A stretch of DNA of 64,000 nt from Candidatus Sabulitectum silens. GTDB taxonomy: Bacteria; Fermentibacterota; Fermentibacteria; Fermentibacterales; JCC-6. This document shows, in pieces, positions 1-10,357 of this stretch; the stretch's first letter is position 1; every line of letters starts with the position of its first letter. The stretch lies in contig MJAN01000010.1 of NCBI GenBank assembly GCA_001875255.1, positions 19,398-83,397 of the forward strand, in the 5' to 3' direction. The notes below the pieces were generated by a model, which had not been told where the DNA came from, searched no databases, and worked only from the letters and a program-made list of their open reading frames with translations. Made by a program: the position numbers and the translations under genes.

Positions 1-439
1 GAGGAAAACCCGATCAGAAATGGATAGATCCCTCCCCCCTGCTGGAGAAGTCACTGGATGAGTTCCGGATCCTGGCCGGCCACCATCCCATGAGTCTTGT
101 CTTCCTTCCACCCCCGTCAGACATCGAGGTCTGTACAGACGGCTCTTTTGTGAGCATGATAGCCCATTCCCTTCTTGTCTGCATCCTTGAGAACTCCTCC
201 GACTGCCGTGAGATCGAGCTGAGTGTGGAATCCAGGGGGGATTACTGGACCTTCACCATCGACTCGAAGGGAGACAGCGTCCCTGCGGATTGCCTTTCAA
301 CACAAAGACAGCCGGACAGCAGGAACATGTCCTCGTTCTGGGGTGGAAGCTCACTGAAGAGCTGGGCGGAACCATCAGCACCTTCTCCAGCCAGGGCAAA
401 TCCACCCGGATGGTGATCAGACTGAGAACCAGCGGCTGA
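1..439 (+). CDS. Histidine kinase-like ATPase domain, C-terminal part (5' end outside window, one frameshift)
   Basis: Open from the first codon in frame 3, so the start lies outside the window. The translation carries an N-box-like stretch (HSLLVCILENSSD) and, after a frameshift near 300-325, a typical C-terminal GHKL segment (GWKLTEELGGTIS, SSQGKSTRMVIRL), ending at the TGA at 437-439. This is the ATP-binding domain of a two-component sensor kinase; no sensor or phosphoacceptor region is visible here. The canonical GLGL of the G2 box is degraded to VLGW. That could come from the indel or from real divergence, so activity cannot be judged. It is followed after 17 bases by queA on the same strand. 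Confidence 0.7.
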
Positions 440-456
440 GGGATCCCGGAGGAAAA

Positions 457-1481
457 ATGCTTACGAAAACTGACCTCATGTACGATCTGCCTGAAGAGCT
501 CATCGCCCAGCACCCCCCTGAAACCCGGGGAACCTCCCGGCTCATGGTGCTTCACAGGGAAAGTGGCACTGTAGAGCACACCGTTTTCAGGGAGATCGCC
601 GGACTGCTCTCCCCGAAGGACGCCCTGGTTCTGAACGACACCAGGGTTATCAACGCAAGGCTGAAGGGCGAAAGGATACCCTCCGGCGGAAAGGTGGAGC
701 TGCTTCTTCTGGAGGAAATGGAGGCTGACCTCTGGAAGGCAATGATAAGACCCGGCAGAAGGTGTCTTGCGGGAAATCAGTTCTCCTTCGATGGCCTTCT
801 TGAGGGCACCGTTGTCAGCGAGCTGGGAGAGGGCAGAGGGCTGATTCGTTTCTCATCGGCGGGGAACACCGCGGAGGTCCTCAGGAAAACCGCCACTCTG
901 CCTATACCCCCCTATATAAAAAGGGCCGCCACCACCGCCGATGACCAGCGCTACCAGACCGTTTTCGCAAGGAAGGACGGAGCGGTGGCTGCGCCCACCG
1001 CCGGGCTGCATTTCACTCCGGAGATCCTCATGGAAATGGAACAAAGGGGCCTTTCCATCGATTATATAACACTGCATGTGGGGCCTGGTACCTTTCAGCC
1101 CCTGCGAAAGGAGATACTGGCGGAAAACACCATGGAAAGGGAGAGGTATTACATCCCGGGGGACGTTCTCAGCTCTCTATCCTCCCGCCGAAGGGCCGGG
1201 GGCAGGATAATGGCGGTGGGAACCACGGTCACCAGGGCCCTGGAATCGGTGAACCTGGGATCCACCACGGACCTCCAGGGGGAAACGTCCATATTCATCC
1301 ACCCCCCTACAGGTTCAGGAACGTGGACGGGCTCCTTACTAATTTCCACCTGCCCGGTAGTTCGCTGATATCCCTGGTGGGAAGCTTCGCCGGGCTCGAT
1401 CTCATTATGGAGGCCTACAGAAAGGCCATAGAGAACAAGTACAGATTTTACAGCTATGGCGATGCCATGCTTATCATTTGA
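457..1481 (+). CDS. queA: S-adenosylmethionine:tRNA ribosyltransferase-isomerase QueA (one frameshift)
   Basis: QueA transfers and isomerises the ribosyl part of AdoMet onto preQ1-tRNA, giving epoxyqueuosine in the tRNA wobble position. Family signatures are clear: [12 protein letters not shown] near the N terminus, [19 protein letters not shown], the central [10 protein letters not shown] motif and [10 protein letters not shown]. The frame is lost in a C-run near 1305 ([10 protein letters not shown]) and the correct ending ([20 protein letters not shown]...) resumes one frame over, reaching the TGA at 1479-1481, about 341 residues as expected. The start ATG at 457 has GGAGG upstream. The second queuosine gene, tgt, lies one gene downstream, so the cluster is functionally coherent. 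Confidence 0.95.
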
Positions 1482-1490
1482 GGAGTTGTC

Positions 1491-3663
<2,173 letters not shown>

Positions 3664-4844
3664 ATGGGGAGCTTGGGAACCCCTGACACCGTCAGTATCC
3701 AATGGCTGGGGAATCGGGTCGGCGGCATCGCAAGGCCGCCGGACAGCCCTGCGCTGTTCGTAAGGGGTGCCCTGCCAGGGGAAACGGTGCATATCAGAAG
3801 GATCGCGGAAAAGAAAAGCTTCACCGAGGCGGAGCTTATATCCATCGAAGAGCCTTCTCCACACAGACAGGAACCCTTCTGCCCCCACTACGGGATCTGC
3901 GGAGGCTGTTCCCTCCAGCACCTTGAGTATTCCAGGGAGCTCTACTGGAAGAGGGAATGGGTCATCAAGGCCCTCAGGGGGCTTGAACACCCGCAGCCAA
4001 AGGAAACCCTGCCATCACCTGAGACCTTCGGCTACAGGAACAGGGTCACCTTTGAAGTGCACCGGGGGAAACTTCACCTCCATGCCTTCAGGGGCGACCC
4101 TATCCCTGTGGAAGAATGTCCCCTGATGAACCGCAACTCCTGTGAGGCCCTGGGGGAACTCCTGGCCTCACCGGTTCCCGGGGATGCAAAGAGGATATCG
4201 GTAAGGGGAAGCCTCAATACCCCTGACAGGGCGGTTGAGATCCACGGGAACGGTTCCTGGAGAAGGATATCTTCGGGCCCTTTCCGTGAGAGGATACTGG
4301 GCATCGAGTTCCCGGTTCCCCCCGGGGGTTTCTTCCAGGTGAACACCGGGGCCGCCGAGGTTCTCTCCCGCGTGGTGGACGGTATGATAACGGGAAGTTC
4401 CGGAAGGGTACTGGATCTCTACGGCGGCGTGGGGACCTTCGGCATCCCCCTTGCCCTCAGGGGGTTCACCGTGGAGTCGGTGGAGATGAACTCCGGGGCG
4501 TCCCGGGGATGCAGGGAGGCGGCACAGGCCAATGGCGCTTCCTCCATGCTGAAGGCGGTCAACCTCCGTGACCGGTCATACCTGTCCGCAGCACTCAGGG
4601 ACTCCAGGAAGTTCGACATCCTGATAACCGACCCCCAAGGGCGGGGATGGGGATAAGGACCACCAGACAGATAGCCCGGCTGAATCCTCCGCTGATGGTC
4701 TATGTAAGCTGCAACCCCTTCTCAGCCGCCAGGGATATTGCCATTCTCACCCGGGGCGGCTATAGAATCAGTGATGTCATACCGGTGGATATGTTTCCCA
4801 ACACCGACCATGTGGAAACTGTCTTCCTGCTGAAGGGAAAATGA
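3664..4844 (+). CDS. RlmD/RumA-family 23S rRNA (uracil-5-)-methyltransferase (one frameshift)
   Basis: N-terminal TRAM domain (GNRVGGIARP, ALFVRGALPGETVHI), then the iron-sulfur cluster motif CPHYGICGGC with LQHL, then a Rossmann-type SAM methyltransferase domain (VLDLYGGVGTFGIPLAL). The conserved DPPRAG motif is broken at about 4635, where one C is missing, and the catalytic YVSCNPFSAARDI follows in the next frame. Together this is the m5U methyltransferase family acting on rRNA or tRNA; the exact target uridine cannot be told. Both ATG 3664 and TTG 3673 are possible starts. There is no stop between this and tgt, so a Tgt fusion is formally possible, though I think an indel removed the stop. 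Confidence 0.9.
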
Positions 4845-4847
4845 CCA

Positions 4848-6237
4848 ATGAAAACGGCTCTCATTCTGTTCTTTGCGATTTCCGCTGCACACGGGTCCCT
4901 TTCACTGGAAGACCCCCTGGGCCGCTGGCTGTACCATTCCGAGGCCTTCGGCCCCCTCCTCCCCGGCGAACTCCCCTCCAGCCACACCATTAGTTTTCAA
5001 CCCGGTTCGAGAACCTCCTGGCTGTGGCGGCTGATGCAGGACCGTGGCGCAACTCCGGGTACCGAAGAGCAGCTGATCGGCTGGAGATACAGTGCCTCTG
5101 GAGAGATCCTGCAGACTGAATCCGAGTTCATCTCCAGAGCCGGAGGCAAACTGGAATTCTGCGCCAGACCTGTAAGCTGGCTCACCATACACGAAAGGAC
5201 CTCCATCTGGTCCGGAAGCGACACCAACCCGCCCTCGGGTTTCAGCCCCTTTCATTACGGCCTCGAGCACGGAAGGCATTTCTATGTGGACTGGGGCTAC
5301 GCAAGGGCTGAAACCGGCCCCCTTGACGTTTACCTGGGCAGGGTTCCCCTGAGATGGGGTCCCGGGAGGTTCACCCAGCTCCTCATTTCCGGCAACGCGC
5401 CTTCAATGGATATGCTGAAGGTCAACCTCGACCTGGGCAGAAGGGTCACCTTTTCCGGCTTCACCACCACCATCGATTCAGCGGCGGACAAGTGGCTTTC
5501 CGGTCACAGGGTGGACATCATGCCCTGAACAACCTGCGCCTGGGCTTTTCCGAAACCATTCTCTATGCCGAGGCTTCGACCTGGCCTATGCCAACCCCTT
5601 CATCCCCTGGTATCCCGTACAGTGGAACGAGAGGGAGGACGACAACGCCTTCATGTGCATAGACGCCACCTGGCAGCCTGTCCGTGGCCTGGCCCTCTAC
5701 AGCGAGTTCCTTATAGACGACATCCAGTACAACAATGTGAACGATGTCCCGAACAAGCTGGGGATAACCGCCGGAGCCGACTGGTTCCATCCCGGACAGG
5801 GGATTGGCGCCGCCTTTGAGTACACCGCCATACAGCAGTATGTGTACAGCCAGCGGAAGGAGGCCAACTACTACCTCCACGACGACAGGATAATCGGAAG
5901 CGCCCTGGGCCCCGACGCCGACAGGCTCACCGCCGCGGTGTCCTGGTGCGGCCTTCCCGGCCTCACCACCGCCCTACAGGGAAGCTACACCCGGCAGGTG
6001 AAACCGATGTCTACTCAGGCTGGCCCGATTCGGTCTCCTCCGGGCCCCTTCCCCTCGGGCATCGTCGAAAACACCGCCAGGCTCTCACTGGATCTGGGCT
6101 GGTACCACCACGACTGGCTTGAGATACGCCTCGGCGGCTACCTCACCACCACTGACAACGCCGGCCATGTGGATGGCGCGGAGGCATCCGACGGCGGCAT
6201 CACCCTGGGATTCACCGCAGGCCGAAGCCATCCGTAA
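4848..6237 (+). CDS. Wzi-like outer-membrane beta-barrel protein (two frameshifts)
   Basis: ATG 4848, three bases after rlmD, begins a short signal peptide (MKTALILFFAISAAHG). The remainder consists of alternating aromatic/polar strands. The segment YLGRVPLRWGPGR followed by LLISGNAPSMDML resembles the capsule-assembly Wzi/porin-like family, which are outer-membrane barrels. Single-base losses near 5514 and 5573 shift the frame; the reading recovers through GFDLAYANPFIPWYPVQW and continues to 6237, about 463 residues. The end is odd: barrels normally finish with an aromatic residue, whereas this one reads into the first arm of an inverted repeat (6223-6249) and ends GRSHP. The true 3' end may have been replaced there. 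Confidence 0.7.
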
Positions 6238-6249
6238 ATTTGACAAATA
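6223..6249 (+). repeat. Left arm of perfect 27-bp inverted repeat around mogA
   Basis: These 27 bases are identical to the reverse complement of 6844-6870, which is the last codons of moaC. Read on the + strand, this arm could itself encode the moaC C-terminal residues EAIRKFDK plus a stop. It overlaps the last codons of the Wzi-like gene. Confidence 0.95.
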
Positions 6250-6312
6250 GATTGCGTATCTAATTCTAGAACAATATTTTAAGCATGACCCTGGCTGGAG
6301 GCATTTTGCATT

Positions 6313-6798
6313 TTATCCTCCGCATCTCGAAACAGATCCCCTAAGCACCTCAAGGGCGTGACCCAGCACAGGAAGCAGGAATTCAACACATTCCTTCACT
6401 GCTTTAACACTGCCGGGCAGGTTTATTATGAGGGTGTTTCCCCTGATCCCGGCGGTCCCCCTGCTGAGCCAGGCGGTCTTGACCTTCGCAGAAGACATGT
6501 ATCTGAGCATTTCGGGAATTCCGGGCACTTTCCTGTGGCAAACCCTTTCCGTTGCCTCCGGGGTCAGGTCCCTGGGGCTGAATCCTGTTCCTCCGGTGGT
6601 GAGAAGAAGATCGGTATCGGGGGTGGAAAGCTCATTTAGTGCTCTGGCGACGGATTCCTCGCCGTCTTCGGTAACGCTGTACTTAACCAGCGAATAACCA
6701 GCGCTTTTCAGGGCCTGTACTATTGCAGGGCCGCTGCCGTCTTCCCTCTCTCCCCTGCTGCAGCTGTCGCTGACGGTCAGAACACTGAAAGTGGCCAT
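6313..6798 (-). CDS. Molybdopterin adenylyltransferase (MogA/MoaB family)
   Basis: About 161 residues from the ATG at 6798, preceded by GGAG at good spacing; an upstream ATG at 6831 is less likely. The MogA/MoaB fold is shown by FSVLTVSDSCSRG at the N terminus, the DLLLTTGGTGFSPRDLTPEAT motif that binds molybdopterin, and the INLPGSVKAVKECVEFLLPVLGHAL ending region. The enzyme adenylates molybdopterin before molybdate insertion by MoeA. It is the last gene of the Moco operon. It lies between the two arms of a perfect 27-bp inverted repeat, so the whole gene could in principle flip without altering the ends of its neighbours. MogA and MoaB cannot be separated by sequence alone here. Confidence 0.93.
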   Translation of the reverse strand: MATFSVLTVSDSCSRGEREDGSGPAIVQALKSAGYSLVKYSVTEDGEESVARALNELSTPDTDLLLTTGGTGFSPRDLTPEATERVCHRKVPGIPEMLRYMSSAKVKTAWLSRGTAGIRGNTLIINLPGSVKAVKECVEFLLPVLGHALEVLRGSVSRCGG

Positions 6799-6842
6799 TG
6801 GTTCTCCATCTCTATCATGTTCTATTATCATTACTTACAGAG

Positions 6843-7325
6843 TTATTTGTCAAATTTACGGATGGCTTCGAAGTTTCCCGATTTTCCACCTGTTTTCTCA
6901 AGAAGGTAAACCTCCTTGATGACCATGGACTTGTCCAGGGCCTTAAGCATGTCGTAAACGGTGAGGAGGGCAACGGTAACGCCGACAAGGGCTTCCATTT
7001 CAAAACCTGTCTCGGATACTGCGGAAACGGAGCAGCGGCACACGAGTTCCATGCCCTGGAGGTCGAAGGTGATGTCCGCCGACTGAACTGAAAGCGGGTG
7101 GCACATGGGTATCAGGGCGGAGGTGTTCTTCAGGGCCTGTATCCCGGCCACCACAGCGGTGTTCAGAACGTTTCCCTTTTCGTTTCTCCTTTGCTCCAGA
7201 AAACCCGCCACCTGTTCGGAAAGGATGATGGACCCAATGGCAGCGGCGGTCCTCGCAGTTGGCTCCTTTCCGGAAACATCCACCATTCTGGGCCTTCCGC
7301 TGTGGTCAAGGTGACTCAGTTTCAT
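6843..7325 (-). CDS. moaC: Cyclic pyranopterin monophosphate synthase MoaC
   Basis: MoaC converts the MoaA product into cPMP. Visible signatures: LSHLDHSGRPRMVDVSGK, the KGNVLNTAVVAGIQALKNT segment, IPMCHPLSVQ with the active-site Cys-His, and EMEALVGVTVALLTVYDMLKA close to the C terminus. The ATG at 7325 is preferred because it has GGAGG at ideal spacing and gives the usual 160 residues; the longer ORF from 7412 adds an atypical basic leader. The last nine codons form the right arm of the inverted repeat that encloses mogA. It lies 67 bases downstream of moaA in the same operon. Confidence 0.96.
   Translation of the reverse strand: MKLSHLDHSGRPRMVDVSGKEPTARTAAAIGSIILSEQVAGFLEQRRNEKGNVLNTAVVAGIQALKNTSALIPMCHPLSVQSADITFDLQGMELVCRCSVSAVSETGFEMEALVGVTVALLTVYDMLKALDKSMVIKEVYLLEKTGGKSGNFEAIRKFDK
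6844..6870 (-). repeat. Right arm of perfect 27-bp inverted repeat around mogA
   Basis: Reverse complement of 6223-6249, all 27 bases matching. It is the functional 3' end of moaC (residues EAIRKFDK and most of the stop), so this arm is probably the original and the left arm the copy. Confidence 0.95.
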
Positions 7326-7392
7326 CCGCCGATCCTCCACATCCTTACTCCTCCGCACTGTCCCTTCCGGGGCTTGCCGAGTACCAGTTCCT

Positions 7393-8243
7393 CTATCTCT
7401 TTTTAATGACATCTTCGCTTACACCGGAGCGAAGCAGGGATTTCAGGTCCAGTGCCTCTCCGCCGGCAAGGCAGGAAAGAAGTTCGCCTTCCGCGGTGAG
7501 CCTGAGCCTGGTGCAGGTCCTGCACATATCGGTGCACACCGGGGCGATTATCCCGAAGGAGAGCCCTTCGGAGGTTTCATACATGGTGGCGGTTCCGCTG
7601 GTATGCAGGTATTTTACAGGACCTGCCTCCCGAAGGATGCTGTCCCCGCTGAAATAGCCGCAGACGGAACCCTCCATGGGCATGTGTTCGATGAAACGAA
7701 GGACAACTCCCTTTGCGGCGGCCCAGTGGATCATATCCGCTATCTCACCTGTGTTTATGCCCTCAAGAACCACGCAGTTCACCTTCACCGGGGTAAGCCC
7801 GGCGTTCTTCGCCGCATCGATGGCGTTCTCCACTGTGTCCAGGGAGACATTCCTCCTTGTAACTCTCTGAATCACTTCATCCCTGAGGCTGTCGAGGCTG
7901 ATGTTGACCCTGGACAGACCCGCCGCGGCAAGGTCTTTGGCAAAGGCAGGAAGAAGGAAGCCATTGGTGGTGAGGGTGGTCTCGCATATGGATGACAGCT
8001 TTGAAACAAGCTGAACCACCCCCCGTCTTACAAGGGTTCGCCCCCTGTGACACGGATCTTCCTGAGACCCAGTACCGAATGAACGAGGAGTGTCAGTTGG
8101 TGAATCTCCTCCAGCCTCAGGATCTCCGAGTGGGGCATGCAGGGCACCCCCGCCTCGGGCATGCAGTAAATGCACCTGAGGTTGCATCTGTCGGTTACGG
8201 AAACCCGAAGGTAGTCTATCTCCCGACCGGTTCCGTCCCTCAT
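7393..8243 (-). CDS. moaA: GTP 3',8-cyclase MoaA (one frameshift)
   Basis: Radical SAM enzyme that starts molybdopterin synthesis from GTP. The N terminus [20 protein letters not shown] holds the CxxxCxxC cluster; [10 protein letters not shown] follows, then after a frameshift near 8030 the frame continues through [17 protein letters not shown] and the C-terminal cluster cysteines [17 protein letters not shown] with a further CLAG. The expected C-terminal GG dipeptide is not at the end; it finishes VIKKR, so the activating GG motif may be absent. The start ATG at 8243 overlaps the moeA stop (ATGA), implying translational coupling. About 283 residues, a little shorter than the usual 320-330. 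Confidence 0.94.
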
Positions 8244-9455
8244 TGTTCCCAGAAGCCTTCGCCGCCGGCCCATACCATGAGACTGAAATCCATGTCTGCC
8301 CCCGCGGGAAGTCCGGTGCTCTCCGGGGGAAGCCACGCAATTGCGTTGGTCCCGCTGGTGCTCATGAGGTCCCCCGAACCGCTGGTTTCCGGTACCTCCA
8401 GTAACCAGGTTCCATCAATGAGCCCTGCCCTGCACCGATAGAATCCCTGTCTGCCGGGTTTCTTTCGCTGGGGGCAAGCAGTTTTCCTGAAAGGACCTTC
8501 TTCCTGTAACGGTCATGACCCGAGGAGAACCTCAGGGCCGGCATTACATAGGTCTCAAGGGCTACGAGGACGCTTACCGGATTACCCGGAAGACCGAAGA
8601 TCACCTTGGAATCCGACTCTCTGGTGGCGAAGGAAAGGGGTTTGCCCGGCTTCTGGGCAACCTCCCTGAAGTGGAATCGAAAGCCCAGTTCTTCCATGAC
8701 AGAGGGAATGTAGTCCCTGGTGCCCATGGATACTCCGCCGGCGGTTATCAGAATGTTCGAAAGGGACAGGGCCTGCTCCGCGGCGCTCCTCAGGGATACC
8801 GGGTCATCAGCGGAATGGAGAACCGCCGCTGGATCGTAGCCGGAAGCAAGAAGAAATGACTCCATAAGGGGGCCATTGGCATTCCTCACCTGTCCGGGAA
8901 GGGGTCTGTGAACCGGGGGTACCACCTCAGAGCCGGTGGTGAGAACGCTTACATCCGGTCTGGTAAAAACACTGAGGAAAGCCCTACCGGCCATGGCGGC
9001 AATGCCTATCTCCCCCGGGGAAAGCAACAGGCCCGATCGCAGAACGGTCTGACCCATGGATATATCCTCCGCCCGGTAACAGATATTGGCCCCGGCGGGT
9101 GGCATTTTCAGGACCCTGAGAACTCCCCCTTCCACACTGGTTGCCTCCACCATTACCACTCTGTCCGCCCCTTCAGGGACCGGGGCGCGGTCATTATTGG
9201 CGCCGCATAACCGGGTTTTTCCATGGGAGCGGGATCGGCCCCGGCGGTTATCTCCGGCAGCAGGCTGTATGATCCCGCCTCTCCCCTGAGGGCGAAACCG
9301 TCCATGGCGCTCCTGTCAAAGGGTGGCATGGGGATATCGCATTGAATGTTCTCACCCAGAACTCGACCGGAACACTCCTCGATAGGGAGGAACTCCCTTT
9401 CTGCCCCGGGCATATTCATGAAAATCAGGTCAAAGGCTTCCTGAACGGTAATCAT
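8240..9455 (-). CDS. moeA: Molybdopterin molybdotransferase MoeA (two frameshifts)
   Basis: MoeA inserts molybdate (or tungstate) into adenylated molybdopterin. The N-terminal part has the conserved [13 protein letters not shown] motif; a lost base near 9185 interrupts [14 protein letters not shown]. Then [47 protein letters not shown] and [12 protein letters not shown] follow as in the family. A second indel near 8378 hides the true end, which reads [20 protein letters not shown] and then finishes FWEQ at 8240. It overlaps its neighbours at both ends by four bases (ATGA), so the operon is tightly packed. About 404 residues, normal for the family. Confidence 0.95.
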
Positions 9456-10264
9456 TGGTGGTCTTCCTCCAGCTTCATGGCCGCGGCGGCCATGGCATCT
9501 TCAAGAAAATGAAACCGCTTAAGCATCATTTCGGCAACCGGTGTGAGCCTGCTGCCGCCGCCTCCGAAACCGCCGCGGCTTCTGTGTATGAGCCTTACAC
9601 CGAGTTTGGCCTCGGTTTTCGAGATGAGGGTCCAGACCCTTCTGTACTGTATCCCGGTTGCCTTGGAGGCGGCAAGTATGGAACCGGAATCCCGTATGGA
9701 CTCCAGAAGGGATGCTATTCCTCCGCCGAAGACCGGCGCCGAATCGAGCTCGAGCCAGAGTTTCCAGCCGGGTTTCACAGGATTGAACCCTGGAAGACCC
9801 GCGGTGGAAAGAATGAGGCCGGAGGTTTCGGAGGATACATCGGTAACCGGGCCCTTAACATGGATCACCGCGCTGTCCGCCAGCTCGGGGTTCTTGGGTT
9901 CGGTAACCTCGCCGTCGATATACACAACCACAGCTCCAGGTATCTGTCCCGCCGCGGAGTTGGTTTCCCATATCACCACATCGTTATCCGTGACCGTCTC
10001 CGGGAGATAGTCCATCACATCGCAGTTCTGGTTAAATGAGAGGAAACCCACCTCGCAGGCACCCGCCTCGTTGAGCCTCCAGGTATCGGAATTCTCCCTG
10101 CCCGGGCCGGGCATGAATTCGACACCGCCGTGATCGTGACGCCTGAGCTTGAAGAAGGCGACCCTGAAGCCGCCCTTGAAGAGCACCCTGGCCAGGGCAG
10201 CTGCAAGGAAGGTTTTCCCAAGTTTCCTGCCAGCGGCGGCAACGACTATATTTCTGCCCAACAA
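9452..10264 (-). CDS. Fusion of MobB-like P-loop domain and ModE-type DNA-binding domain
   Basis: Begins at one of two adjacent TTG codons (10264 or 10261) after a strong GGAGGTG; about 270 residues. The N-terminal part has a P-loop, AAAGRKLGKTFLAAALA, as in MobB-like or dethiobiotin-synthase-like NTPases, followed by FKLRRHDHGGVE. The C-terminal 75 residues (SGSILAASKATGIQYRRVW, SKTEAKLGVRLIHRSRGG, GGGSRLTPVAEMML) form the ModE/LysR-type winged helix that controls molybdate genes. It is first in the Moco operon, so it likely links a Mo-cofactor GTPase role with transcription control. No molybdate-binding TOBE domain is present; the P-loop domain may sense instead (inference). Confidence 0.82.
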   Translation of the reverse strand: MLGRNIVVAAAGRKLGKTFLAAALARVLFKGGFRVAFFKLRRHDHGGVEFMPGPGRENSDTWRLNEAGACEVGFLSFNQNCDVMDYLPETVTDNDVVIWETNSAAGQIPGAVVVYIDGEVTEPKNPELADSAVIHVKGPVTDVSSETSGLILSTAGLPGFNPVKPGWKLWLELDSAPVFGGGIASLLESIRDSGSILAASKATGIQYRRVWTLISKTEAKLGVRLIHRSRGGFGGGGSRLTPVAEMMLKRFHFLEDAMAAAAMKLEEDHQ

Positions 10265-10287
10265 ATCACCTCCATTTTTCTTATCCT

Positions 10288-10304
10288 AACCGAATACACC
10301 GGTT
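10288..10304. promoter_or_regulatory. Inverted repeat in the divergent region before the MobB-ModE operon
   Basis: AACCG, seven bases, CGGTT. It lies about 25 bases upstream of the MobB-ModE start codon and 55 bases before the divergently transcribed M16 protease. This is a candidate operator for the ModE-type domain, by position only; it does not match the E. coli ModE box. Confidence 0.25.
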
Positions 10305-10357
10305 TTGAACATAGACAAACCTGCGAAACCGGGCCACCGCTGAAAGTGAAGGTCCCC

